From Artocarpus heterophyllus (Eukaryota; Streptophyta; Magnoliopsida; Rosales; Moraceae), in the NCBI GenBank assembly GCA_025403435.1, contig CM046341.1:19429460-19493459 (forward strand): a DNA stretch of 64,000 bases. The letters are read 5' to 3'. The notes under the pieces were generated by a model. The model ran no database searches and was not told the origin of the DNA. It was given only the letters and a program-made list of their open reading frames with translations. Below, piece after piece: positions 49,530 through 61,872 of the stretch. Each line of letters starts with the position of its first letter. Positions within the stretch are counted from its first letter, which is position 1. The position numbers were made by a program, and so were the translations under genes.

Positions 49530-52500
49530 CTAGGCCCAATCAATATTGTATCTAATACCCATTGACCTAGTATGACTTTCATGCTTAGGCTGTGGAAGAG
49601 GCTTAGTGAGTGGATCAGTAACATTCTCATTTGTAGGTACTCTGCATATCTTCACGTCTCCTCTCTCAATGATTTCTTGAATGAGATGATAACTCCTGAG
49701 TATGTGTTTGCATCGCTGATGTGATCTAGGTTCCTTACCCTGTGCTATGGCCCCATTATTATCGCAATACAAGTCTACTAGATCTGATATACTAGGAACA
49801 ACACCTAATCTAGTAATTAACTTTTTGATCTAAATTGCTTCCTTAGCTGCTTCTGAGGCGGCTATATACTCAGCTTTCGTTGTAGAATCAGCAACGGTGT
49901 CTTCTTTGAACTTCTCCAGCTCACTACACCTCCATTCAAATAGAACACACAACTTGACTACGATCGAAAGTCATCCTTGTCAGATTGGAAGCTGGCATCT
50001 GTGTAACCACTTACAACAAGCTCATCTTCTTTTCCTCTATACAGTAAGAATGCATCCTTAGTTCTTCTCAAATATTTAAGAATATTCTTGACTGCTGTCT
50101 AGTGATTTTCACCTAGATCTGATTGGTATCTACTGGTTATGCTTAAGGCATATGAGACATCAGGTCGAGTACATAACATTGCATACATGATAGATCCAAT
50201 GGTAGAAGCATATGGAATCTTATTCATGCGGTCTCGCTCATCTTGTGTCATTGGACACTGAGTCTTACTGAGACTAATTCCATGTTACATTGGCAAGAAT
50301 CCCCTTTTGGAATCTTGCATACTAAACCTATTTAGTACCTTGTCAATGTATGTACTCTGACTTAGGCCAATAAGCCTCTTAGATCTATCCCTATAGATCT
50401 TGATGCCTAGAATATAGGCAGCTTCACCTAAGTCTTTCATGGAAAAACAATTCCCTAACAATGATTTAACATTTTGTAGAGTAGGGATATCATTTCCAAT
50501 GAGTAATATGTCATCAACATATAGCACTAAAAAGACTATTGCGCTCCCACTAACCTTCTTGTAAACACAAGGCTCATCTTCATTTTTAATGAAACCAAAC
50601 TCTTTGATTGTTTCATCAAAATGAAGATTCCAACTCCGAGATGCTTGCTTCAATCCATAAATGGATCTTTGAAGCTTGCAAACCTTTCCAGAATTCTCAG
50701 GACTAACAAAACCCTCGGGTTGTGTCATATACACATCCTCAAGTAGGTTTCCATTAAGAAACGTTGTTTTGACATCCATTTGCCAAATCTCATAATCATA
50801 GTATGCAGCTATGGCAAGGAGAATCCGAATGGATTTAAACATTGCAACTGGTGAAAAAGTTTCATCATAGTCTATACCATGTGTTTGCTTGAAACCTTTT
50901 GCAACCAGTCTTGTCTTAAAAGTATGCATATTGCCATCCATGTCTGTTTTCTTTTTGAAAACCCATTTGCACCCAATAGTCTTTAAACCATCAGGCGGAT
51001 CAATCAAAGTCCATACTTAATTATCATACATGGAATGCATCTCTGACTTCATGGCTTTTAGCCATCTATCACAGTCAGGGCTATTCATGGCCTCTTGGCA
51101 GGATGTGGGCTCATGTTGATCCATAATCATCACATCATTATTATCAGTTAAGAGAAATCCATATCTTTTATGGCTTTAACTTGTCCTACCAGACCTCCTC
51201 GGGCCTTGTGTTACTTGTGTAGGCTCAACAACTACTTGTTGATCTAGTTGAGATTCCACAGGTGGTTTAATGCTATTTTGTGTTCTTGAATTTGTTCAAG
51301 TTGAACTTTACTCCCATTGGTTCCCTTAGAAATGAATTCTCTTTCTAAAAAGACACCATTCTAAGCAACAAACACTTTGTTCTCAGAAGCATTGTAGAAG
51401 TAGTATCCTTTAGTTTCTTTAGGATATCCCACAAAAAGACATTTGTCTGATTTGGGTGCCAATTTATCTGAAATTTGATGCTTCACATAAGCCTCACATC
51501 CTCAAATCTTAAGAAAAGACAAACTAGGTAACTTCTCGGTCCACATCTCATATGGTGTCTTTTGAACTACCTTTGATGGAACTCTGTTTAGTATGAATGC
51601 AATAGTTTCCAAAGCATATCCCGAAAAGGATATTGGAAGATCTGACTGACTCATCGTAGATCAAACCATATCCAATAAAGTTTGATTTCTCCGTTCAGAC
51701 ACACCATTCCATTGTGGTGTTCCTGGTGGAGTTAATTGTAAGACTATCCAACAATCTCTAAGATGATCAATGAATTCTTGGTTTAAGTATTCACCACCTC
51801 GATCTGATTGAAGTGCTTTAATACTTTTACTAAGTTAATTTTGTACTTCATTTTTGAAAATTTTGAACTTTTCAAAAGATTCAGATTTTTGTTTCATTAG
51901 ATAGACATAGCCATATCTACTGAAATCATCTGTGAAAGTAATGAAGTACTAAAAACCTCCTCTAGCTGTGGAACTTAATGGTCCACATACATCAGAATGT
52001 ACAAGGCCCCATAAGTCATTAGCCCTTTCACTATGTCCAGTAAAAGGTGTCTTAGTCATTTTGCCTAATAAACAAGACTCACATACTTCAAATGATTCAA
52101 AATCAAATGAATTCAAAAGCCCATGTTGATGGAGTTTTGAAATGCGTTTCTCATTTATATGGCCCAAACGATAGTGCCAAAGATAGGTAGGGTTTAAATC
52201 TTTAGATTTAAACTTCTTTATATTACCATTATAGATGGACTTTTCATTATGTTTTCAATGTTCAGAACATAAAGACCATTCGTTCATGGAGCATATCCAT
52301 AGAAAATGTTATCACGGTAAATAGAGCATTTATTATTCTTAATTATAAACTCAAAACCTTCTTTGTCCAAATAAGAAATAGAAATAATATTCCTACTCAT
52401 ATCAGGTGCATAATAACAATTTTCTAAACTTAAAGCAAGTCCACTAAGCAAAGTCAACTCATATGTTCCTGCAGCTAAAGCAGCAACTCTTGCTCCATTT

Positions 52501-53482
52501 CTAACTCATAGGTCCACTTCGCCTTTAGCCAAGATTCTACTCCTCTTAAGACCCTACACATTAGTACAAATGTGAGATCCAGATCCAGTATCTAATACCC
52601 AGGAATTAGAAGTAGACAAATTGACTTCTATAACATAAATACTTGAAGGAGTAGTCGCACTACTCTTCTTCTTCTTCAGATCATCCAAATAGAGCTTGTA
52701 GTTTCCTTTCCAATGACCAGGCTCATTGCAGAAAAAGCATACTCCCTCCTTTAATGGTTTAGCCCTAGGTTCAAGATTGGGCTTCTTAAAGTCCTTGGGA
52801 ACCTTATTCTTGCTCTTACCCTTTCCTTTCCTTTTTATACCTTTCCCTTTCTTAACCATCAGAACATCTTTGGTATTCTTGATGTTCTATTCAACAGTCT
52901 TAAGCATCCCATGCAACTCAGAAACAGTCTTCTCCATATTATGCATGTTGTAGTTCATAACGAACCCATCATAAGCATCTGGCAAAGATTGGAGAATGAT
53001 ATCAATAGCCAACTCTTTGCTAATCTCAAGACCAAGTTTCTGCAAATGATCAAGATGACCCTTCATCTTCAGAACATGAGGACTCATTGAACCGCCAGCA
53101 GTCAACTTGCACGAGAGTAATGCCTTTAAGGTGGCAAACCTCTCAATTCTAGCTTTCTCTTGGAACATTTCCTTGAGATGGCCTATCATGGTATAAGCCT
53201 CATTTCCATCAGTTGCTTCTGAAGCTCTGATTCCATGCTTCCAAGCATGAGGCAAGTGACATCAACAAAGTCATTGAGATGCTTACTATGAGCATGCTTT
53301 TGATCTCTAGGAGCATTAGCAACTGGTTCATCAAGGATAGGTTGATCAAGGACATATTCCTTCCTCTCTTGCTTAAGAACAATTCTCAAGTTTCTGTACC
53401 AGTCAAGGAAGTTAGTCCCATTGAGCTTATCCTTCTCAAGGATTGTTCGCAGTGACAAATTAGATGTGGTGTTTGATGCCAT
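49530..53482 (-). pseudogene. Gag-pol polyprotein of element C, inactivated
   Basis: Gag starts MASNTTSNLSLRTILEKDK at 53482 and contains NGTNFLDWYRNLRIVLKQ (UBN2-type). It shifts frame near 53230 and has an in-frame stop after HGMLKTVE (52887). The zinc knuckle CFFCNEPGHWKGNY (about 52745-52705) has lost its last Cys (now Tyr). Protease WVLDTGSGSHIC (52600) keeps Asp-Thr-Gly. Preintegrase GHINEKRISKLHQHG and CESCLLGK (52167-52060), integrase HSDVCGP and SDRGGEYLN (51990-51790) follow. RT is open at 51007-50285 with GCKWVFKKK, QMDVKTTFLNG and an intact LYVDDILL. RNase H ends with MYCDNNGAIAQ and DPLTKPLPQ (49772-49530). Several frameshifts separate these blocks. RT sequence and gag style resemble D, so C and D are probably related lineages. 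Confidence 0.9.
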
Positions 53483-54965
53483 TATCTACAACAAATATAT
53501 ACAAAGAGTACTTAGCATATTATTAAACAATTTTTAATGAGCCATAATTTAAATCCCACTAATTTTATCAAATTAATAACCCTCAATATTAATTTGGCAA
53601 TCACAACAATTGTAATTTTAGTGGGCCAAGATCCATATTTCACTTTACTTTAGGTAAGCTTTGGCTTATCACCTAAAGTATAGTTATTTAGGTAGGTAAC
53701 ACCTTACCAATTACTTCTTATGTAACTCTTGGATAAAAATGGGATTTGACATCACATGTCATGGAAAATTAAAATCCCATTTAATGCCCTAGGTCCAAAA
53801 CCATTTTGATAACCTAGTTAAGTCTAACAATTTCAAATATATGGATATCACTATTATCCATCTTGTCTTACTTAGATGGCTTAACACACCCTACTTTGGC
53901 AGAACCTATGTTTAGCAATCCAAGTCTTGACAAGTGTTTAATTATAGGAGACATTTTAATGACTTAATATTAAGTGAGGGTTCTACTTTTTTTTTTATTT
54001 TATTGTTTATTATTATGTCACATCACATACATAGCATCATATACACAACATCACATACATAGCATAATAATAACACAATAAACGTGTCATAGCATGGTCC
54101 AAATCTAGATTGATCTTCATAAGCCAATATGAAGGTTAATGGTCAATCCTAGGTAATCTTCATCTACATGGATTTCCTTAGATTGCCACGAACGGACTCC
54201 ATCTTGAGCCTCCATCTTGGACCTCCATCTGTCTTGATCTTGGGCTTTGATTTTATATTACAAATTGCAATCTAAACTATTCTATTTCTACTAAATAAAT
54301 AAATAAATTACAACAAATTGAAAAACGACATGCAGGCCATATTTAAAATTACAAACCCAAAATAAATTAAATAAAGCCTGCCAATTATATTGGCATAAAG
54401 GACCATGCTATGCACCATGCAATTCACACTAAACACATAATCATAATAATATAATTTTATTATAGTTAAATTTTTATTATGACCAAAACGATTTATGTGA
54501 CAAATCAATTCGGGGTCAAGGGGCAGCGCCCCTGCCCCTTGGTGGCAGTCCCGATCATCTTTAAAGGGATTCATGAAATTTATTGATCTGTTCTAAACCG
54601 ATCATCCTTGTTTAACAATTAAACAAACCCTATGATATATATTAATTTGTTCAAAACAGATTATCACTGTTTAACATTTAAACAGTCCGCCACCTTAATA
54701 AAACTGAAACTAGATTTACAGTATATCGTTTAATCCTCTTAAAATAGATTACTAGATTCTTGTTAAATTGTTATATTAATCAAATTAACAACAACAGGTT
54801 ACAAGAAACAGTAAACGTATTAATCAAATTAACATGGTAAAACGTTTAATCAAATAAAACCTTAAACACATTAATCTAATTAATGTATAAATTGTATCCA
54901 TGTAATCACATATACGCAGAACCATATAAAATCAATTTTTTTTTCACAAGTCTTTCTGATACCAC
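53483..54965 (-). promoter_or_regulatory. Leader of element C with primer site and hairpins
   Basis: Untranslated leader on the minus strand, starting at the tRNA-Met primer site (54964-54955). Two clear hairpins lie near the gag start: ACTTTAGGT (53647-53655) with ACCTAAAGT (53671-53679), and GGGATTT (53741-53747) with AAATCCC (53772-53778) enclosing GACAT/ATGTC. CCTAGG occurs at 53799 and 54146. The series is less regular than in element D. Confidence 0.55.
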
Positions 54966-55376
54966 TGTTGGGTTTTGTTGGATTTTGTGATTTAACTAAG
55001 CAGCGGAAAATTAAATTTAATTCCCCCAAAACCCTCGCAGCATCCATGCAATTCGATTAGATTGATAGGAAAGCTATAGAATCTTACCAAGATAACAAAA
55101 GGGGGCAAGATTTCTAGAAGAAAGAGAGTGGGTTCACTCCGGTGACACCCTAACTCGAGCTTTTTGTATTCGAGATCGTATTCAGACATTGTTACTTAGA
55201 GCAATGCCCTCTACAAGTATCCACATGAACAGACTCTCTCAAAATGAATTGGTGTGCTAGCACCCTCTCCTTTGCGTTAAATGACTCTCTCTAATTTTTA
55301 GATTTTTAATGTTCACGCCTTTTAGAATAATAGAACACCTTCTTTCTTCTTAATTTGGCTAGAAACCCTAAAATAG

Positions 55377-55410
<34 letters not shown>

Positions 55411-56498
55411 ACTTCGAGATAGAGTTAGATTTTAACTAGGGTAAGTTGTAATTCAAATATGATTCAAAGAATCTAGATAATGCCAGATTCAATGAATCTA
55501 GACATAACCAGTACATCGAATCTGGACATTATCAGGTTCATTGAACCTAGACACAGTAAACCCAAAATTGGTTTTTGGTCTGTTCTAAGTGTGCGACCCT
55601 GTAGGTTCACATAACATTGGTAATGGGCTTGAAATTTTGTTTTTGGCCCACAAATCATAAGCGGCCTCTAGCAAGACATTATAATTACCCAAGTTATGTG
55701 AATGTCAATAATCCAGCACAACTTAATCCACAATAAGTATTAAAGTCTTTTTGTCACTAGATACCTTGATTGAACATAAGGCATGGTTTATGCCAACCTT
55801 ATACTGTTCAATCATATTGTTTCTTGATCTTAAGTAGACTGATATCGATAACCCCTATCAATTCATTCTAGTATGGCCATACATTTTTCTTTAGTCTAAC
55901 TTATTGATAGGCCCATAGATATCTTTCTCATAATAAATGAGGGACAAATTCCTTCTTAATCACTCGTATTCCACATATGATTTACTCTATATCCAACAAC
56001 AATCCATTCCATGATCCTGTTAAAGATAATATTAGAATGTGTCAAAATATAGAATTTTTCATGTAGGAAACAATGGCGATTTCAGGTCAGAGGACTAGGA
56101 TAATACTATTATGATGAGAATCACTTACGACAATTATCCATGCAGTATTCTCATAGCGGGTCAATCAATACATCGTTTCTCAAATATGTATCTATGAGTT
56201 GACTTAGTATCTCATACACATGATTAGTAAAACATAATCATCAGTCAAACTCCATACTAGTCTTCATTCATTATTATCCCAATAATAATGACCGACTAAG
56301 GATAATTTAGAATAGAATTCAATTTTCACCTAAGAGTTTTACTATCAAGTCACATACTTGATGACCTTAAGCAAAATTAACTATTCATGGAATTAGAATA
56401 AAAAACAATAATGAAAATGTCTCTTTATTAATAAAATGCAAATATAGAGAAGTCAAAATATGGTTATTACATAATTGGCCTAGGGCACATCACTAACA
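54966..56498 (-). repeat. 5' LTR of element C (right copy)
   Basis: 1533 bp, bounded by the primer site at 54965 and the target duplication at 56499. It carries an expanded (TA)n tract at 55376-55403 relative to the left LTR. Confidence 0.9.
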
Positions 56499-58055
56499 AG
56501 GGGATATTGGGTTACTTTTGAATCTTCTAGATGCGTGATTGAAAACGTTTGTAATGGTGAGATTTTGTATATTGGTGATTGAAGTGAAAATGTTTATACA
56601 ATTGGTTGAAAAATGTTCAAATAAAAACCAATGTCTTGTGGTTTTAAATGATAAAAAATGGCTTTGGCATAGAAGACTTGGACATGCTAACATGCATTTA
56701 CTTTCAAAAATCTCTAGAAAAGAACTTATTTGTGGTTTGTTAAACCTCAAATTTGAAAAAGACAAAGCATGTGAAGCACGTCAATTTGGAAAACAAAACA
56801 AAAATTCTTTTAAATCAATTTCTGAAATTCCTACCACTAGATCGTTACAACTTTTGCATATGGATTTATTTGGTCCTTCTAGCACTACAAGTCCAGGTGG
56901 TAAACATTATGCTTTTGTCATTGTGGATGATTTTTCAAGATTTACTTGAGTCATGTTTTTAACAAATAAAGATGATACTTTAAAAACATTTTCATGTTTG
57001 GGTAAAAGAGTTCAAAATGAACAAGGCTACATGATTTCTATGATTAGAAGTGACCATGGTAGCGAGTTCGATAATGATGCCTTTGAATCATTTTGCAATG
57101 AAAATGGCTATGGACATAACTTTTTGGCTCCAAGAACCCCTTAGCAAAATGATGTGGTTGTACAAAAAAAAAATAGAGTTTTACAAGAAATGGCTAGGAT
57201 TATGGTTAATGAAAATAGTTTACTAAAATATTTTTAGACCGAAGCCATTAATACTGCATCCTATGTCGTTAATAGAGTCTTTATTAGACCTAAAATGAAT
57301 AGAACTCCTTGTGAGCTTTGGAAGGGTAGAAAACCTGATATCGGCCATTTTAAAGTCTTTGGATACAATTGTTTTAAACACCAAAGACAATTTGGGAAAA
57401 TTTAATGCAAAATCTAATGTTGGCATTTTCCTTGGTTATTCTACTACTAGCAAATCTTATAGAGTGTTTAACAAAAAGAACTCTAGTTGTAGAAGAATCT
57501 ACGCATGTTGTATTTGATGAAACTAATATTTTCATCGAGAAAGTGGAAGATGATGATTTATGTTTGGAACATCAAATGAATAACCTAGATATCAACAACA
57601 AAGGAAAAGAGGTTTAAAAAGATCCAAACTTTCCTCAAAAGATCCTCCCAATCAATACAACCATCAGAACAAGATCAACATCAAATGGAGCATTCAAAAG
57701 ATAAGTCCACTTCATAACCTTTGCCAAAAGATTGGAGGTATCATCCTTATCACCCTGACTGATATTGTCACTCATGATAGTCCAACTCACAGTGTGAGAA
57801 CTAGATCATCATTTACAAACATTTGGAAAAAATTAGCATTTCTTTCTCAAATTGAACCAAAATGTTTTGAAAATGTCAAAAATGATGAATTTTTGATTTT
57901 AGCAATGCAAGAAGAGCTAAATCAATTTGAAATAAATGATGTTTGGGAACTTGTTCCTAGGCCTAGTTCTCAATCCGTAATTAGTACTAAAGGAGTGTTT
58001 AGAAATAAAAAGGATGATCAAGGTATAATTGTGTGAAACAAGACTAAATTAGTTA

Positions 58056-60170
58056 TGAGACTGTGAAAATACACATTTTTAAGATTAAATACCATTATTT
58101 TGCATTAACATTTCTCATTAAATTCTCTAATTAATAGCATTTTTGTGTCTTAGTATATAAATATGTCTAATAATGTATTTTTAGGGTGTTTTTATATTTA
58201 ATAATATTTTTAGTAATTTTTAGAATCGCTTCGGTGTGTTAAATATATGTTTAGTTTGTAAATAATTAAAACTATAAAAATAATATTGTATGATTTTATT
58301 TTGAGTCTTAAGTTGTTTGTAAATAAATTTTCAGTTTGTAAATATGTTTTATTATATTTTTAGTAATTTCTAAAAATATTTTCAGGTCTTAAAAATTATA
58401 TCTATGTCAAACTGAAAAAGACTGAAATTTTAAAAGTACGTAATTATTTTTTTATGTGTTTTTTTGTAAAATACATAATTTTAAAATTATTGTAAATACT
58501 TTGTTTGTACAATAATTAATTTTAGTTTGTTTGTTAATTTTAGATTTAAAATCTAAAGAAAAAAAGAACAAAACACTACAAAAGGGGCAAAAACGGACCT
58601 CAAATGCACAAGATATCAAAAGAAATGACATGTGACAGCACAAGAATTGTTGGATCGCACCGCCAAGACAACCTTAGCCATTCATGTGTCGCAAGTTGTC
58701 CCCAATATCTCAAAATTAGTCTAGATCTAGTATGGTTGTTCCCACATGCGCACGTTTTAGTTACCGTCCGATCAGCATACATTGACTGATCCAGCGGTTT
58801 GAAGGGGCATGTTTACTTTTCTCTACGAAGACTCAATCCTAGTCGTAGCTCTAGTCTTTGGTCAGCGATCCAAGGGCTATGTATCATCTGATTGGTACTG
58901 GCATCGCAATGAATCCTGAAACCAAACTTATACACTCTCCAGTTATCTTACGTAGAGAAGAAAGAAAGAAAAAACATAAATCAGCTATGCTAATTCGTTT
59001 AGTAGAAAGAAAAGAGATGGAAAAAAATAATAAAAATAAAAAAATAAATAAAATATTAATAAAAAATTTTAAATAGTGATTTTATTCACTATAAAAGGGG
59101 GTATCTTCCCCTTGATCACCCCTTCTCATGGCCTTTTGGCTATTTCTTTAGGTTTTTAACTTTTGAGCTTCTAGCTTAGCAGTACTCCCTTTTGAGAGGA
59201 GATGCTATTAGAGTATTTCTCTGACCCCACCAAAAATAATAAAATAGTCTCTAAATTAGTGTAGAGAGTCTAGTGAGGTAAAGAGATGATATTATATGCA
59301 TAGTTTTCTAGTATGGTTTTTAGCTCTATATTTTCTTTGTAATATTTATATTTTTATAGAATAAATTATATTTTTCTATGTTTTTAGTCATTATTGTTAA
59401 AGTTGTTATGCTGTCAAATTCTTGCATAAATTCATTCATGCTTTTTTTATGTAATTTAATTGTGATGCATAATTAATATTAATAATACTAAAATCATGCC
59501 TATTTATTAAGTTGAGTTTTTTGCTATATTACAGACATAAACTAGCACAATAAATGCTTAGTGATGCTTAATTTATTGTTAACAAGGAATGGCTTAGTGT
59601 ATTTTTAAATTATTTAATAAGATGAGATCCAGCCGAGATTAACGTAAAAATTTATTCCATTAAAATATTGTAATTTGGATTTGTTATTGTCTTTTCTATA
59701 TCAAAATTATGTTACTTATAATTATAGTAACAACGGTTATAATTTTTATAATTAGTGCAGCAAATCATTAGTGAGAGATGATTACTTTGCTACTTTTTAT
59801 ACGAAAATCCTCACTACATTATAGCTTGCTATATTATCGCCTTAGGTTGATTTATAAAATTAGTAAAAGTACTTGCAATTGATAAGAAAAGATATAATAA
59901 TTCAAATGCTTTAGATAATTATTTAGAGTTAATTCCATATCAGTTACGAAACATATAAGGAATTCTTGAAGCTTCACCATTTTAATTTTATATTTTAAAA
60001 TCTTATTTAAAATTTTTAAAAATATTTTTTCTTTAAAATCTTATTAAAATCACCTTTATCTTTTCAACCGTTAAATTGTCAATCTTTAAAAAACCCATCT
60101 TCCTATGGATATGATAAAATTTCTATACTACAAACGTCTACGTTTAAAGAAATATTTTGGGCGATGCAAT
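58056..60170 (+). mobile_element. LTR-like repeat, family R, copy 2, splitting RT of element A
   Basis: The RT frame of A stops making sense after LVM at 58057 and resumes MAQGFN at 60176, so about 2.1 kb was inserted. The insert starts TGAGACTGTG and ends near GGGCGATGCA (60168), TG...CA-like. The flanks AGTTA (58051-58055) and AATTA (60171-60175) could be a decayed 5-bp target duplication. A TATA box (CTATAAAAGGGG) lies at 59083-59095. From 58580 onward it is collinear with 1-1625. It contains no coding remnant. Probably an old solo LTR. Confidence 0.7.
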
Positions 60171-61457
60171 AATTAATGGCCCAAGGTTTCAATCAAGAAG
60201 AAGGTATCGATTATAAAGAAACCTCTACATCGATTGTTCATCTAGAATCCATTAGAATGTTGCTTGCTTTTTATTGCTACAAATAGTTCACTCTTTATCA
60301 AATGGATGTCAAAGTGCATTCTTAAATGGATACATTTTAGAAGAAGTTTATGTTGAACAACCTTCATGTTTTCAAGATTATAAGTATCTAGATTATGTTT
60401 TCAAATTGCAAAAGGCCTTATAGGGATTAGAACAAGCTCCTAAAGCTTGGAATGATAGATTAAGTAAATTTTTGATTGAAAATGGATTCTCAATGGGAAA
60501 AGCAGATACTACTCTTTTTACAAAAATGAAGGGTGATGATTTTGTTATTGTTCAACTTTATGTTGATGGCATTATTTTTGGTGCTACTAATGTTTCTTTA
60601 TGTGAAGAGTTTTCTAAGTGTATGCATAGTGAATTTGAAATGAGCATGATGGGCTAATTAAATTTCTTCCTTGGATTGGAAATCAAACAAACCAAAGATG
60701 GCATCTTCATCAACCAAGCAAAATAGACCAGGGATCTCCTCAAAAGATTTAAAATGGAAAGTCTAAATTCAATGCCAACTCCTATGAGCTCATCAATCAA
60801 GTTGGAAAAGGATGAAAATGGTAAGGCAGTAGATATTACAAAATATTGAGGTATGATCGGTCCCTTATTTTATTTGATAGCAAGTAGATCGGATATAATG
60901 TTTTGTATTGGTCTTTGTGCATGTTTTCAAGCAAATCCTAAAGAATCACATCTTAGTGCAGTAAAACACATTTTTAGATATCTAAATGTACTAAGAACTT
61001 AGGATTGTGGTATCCTAAAGACACACATATAGACTTATTAAGTTATTTTGATGCTGATTGAGTCGGTTGCACAATCGATAGGAAAAGCGCAAGTGGAACA
61101 TGTCATTTTCTATATTTCTCGCTAGTCTCTTAGTTTAACAAGAAACAAAACTCAGTTGCACTATCAACTGTGGAAGCCGAATATATTTCGGTAGCTAGTT
61201 GTTGTGCTCAAATCCTATGGATGAAACAAACACTCTTGGACCTAGGGTTATATTATGACCATGTGCCCCTTATGTGTGATAATACAAGTGCCATAAATTT
61301 GTCTAAAAATCCTATGTTGCATTCTTGCATAAAACACATAGAAATTAGACATCACATTTTGCATGACCAAGTACAAAAGGGGGATATCACTTTGGAGTTC
61401 ATAAGCATAAATGAACAACTTGCGGACATATTCACAAAGCCTCTTGCACTAGATTGA

Positions 61458-61872
61458 TTTTCTCAACTTAGAAGAGGTATTGGAATTTTAAATACTTTGG
61501 ATTTGCATTTAAAGATTTAATACACATTTTATGAGCATTGATAAATTCTTAATGTGCTATTTTGTTTGAATATGCTTATTTTTTATGGATTTGTTATTTG
61601 ACATTTTTTTTTGTGTCCTATAATTGCTTTTATTGTTTGATATGATTATTGATTAATTTTTGACATTTTTTGTGTCTTTAAAATTGATTTTATTCAAAGT
61701 TCTATGTTTTTCTTTGAAGAGGTTCAGTTCATCGCAACTGGTCTGCTGGCAACTTGAATTTGTTAGAGATCGGCCCGCCAGTCTGTCTAGATATAAATAT
61801 CCCAACTTCATCTAAACCCTTATTTTTCTGCCTCCTCTCTCGTCTACTCGTCTCCCTCTTCTCCTAAACCAC
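61458..61872 (+). other. Spacer between pol and the additional ORF of element A
   Basis: AT-rich and non-coding, with a short GC-rich patch (GGTCTGCTGGC, GATCGGCCCGCCAG, 61739-61785) that echoes the CGGCC-type motifs of the LTR. Confidence 0.5.

Larger units (their letters stand above)
47959..56498 (-). mobile_element. Copia element C, full length, antisense, nested in pol of A
   Basis: LTRs are 54966-56498 (5' in element sense) and 47959-49515 (3'). On the minus strand each starts TGTTAGTGATGTG and ends ...CAACA or its variant. The flanking target duplication AGGGG (47954-47958 and 56499-56503) is perfect. The minus-strand primer site TGGTATCAGA (54964-54955) and the polypurine tract AAGTGAGAGAT (49526-49516) are in place. 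Total 8540 bp. It cuts the start of the integrase region of A. The coding region has many stops and shifts, so it is non-autonomous today. Confidence 0.93.
47614..61457 (+). pseudogene. Pol of element A, split by elements C and R
   Basis: Segments: 47614-47958, 56499-58055 and 60171-61457. The damaged protease reads FLGSGCSK*MT (47747; catalytic Asp replaced by Gly), then HNLLSISQLYDRG up to C. After C: preintegrase WLWHRRLGHANMHLL (56655), integrase LHMDLFGP and IRSDHGSEF, with the expected glutamate changed to Gln in VVVQKKNR. RT starts NDVWELVPRP (57938), is cut by R after LVM (58057), and resumes MAQGFNQEEGIDYKET (60176) through LYVDGIIF, where the second YVDD aspartate is Gly. RNase H ends STVEAEYISVASC, MCDNTSAI and IFTKPLALD, then stop (61457). 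Many stops; dead. Confidence 0.8.
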
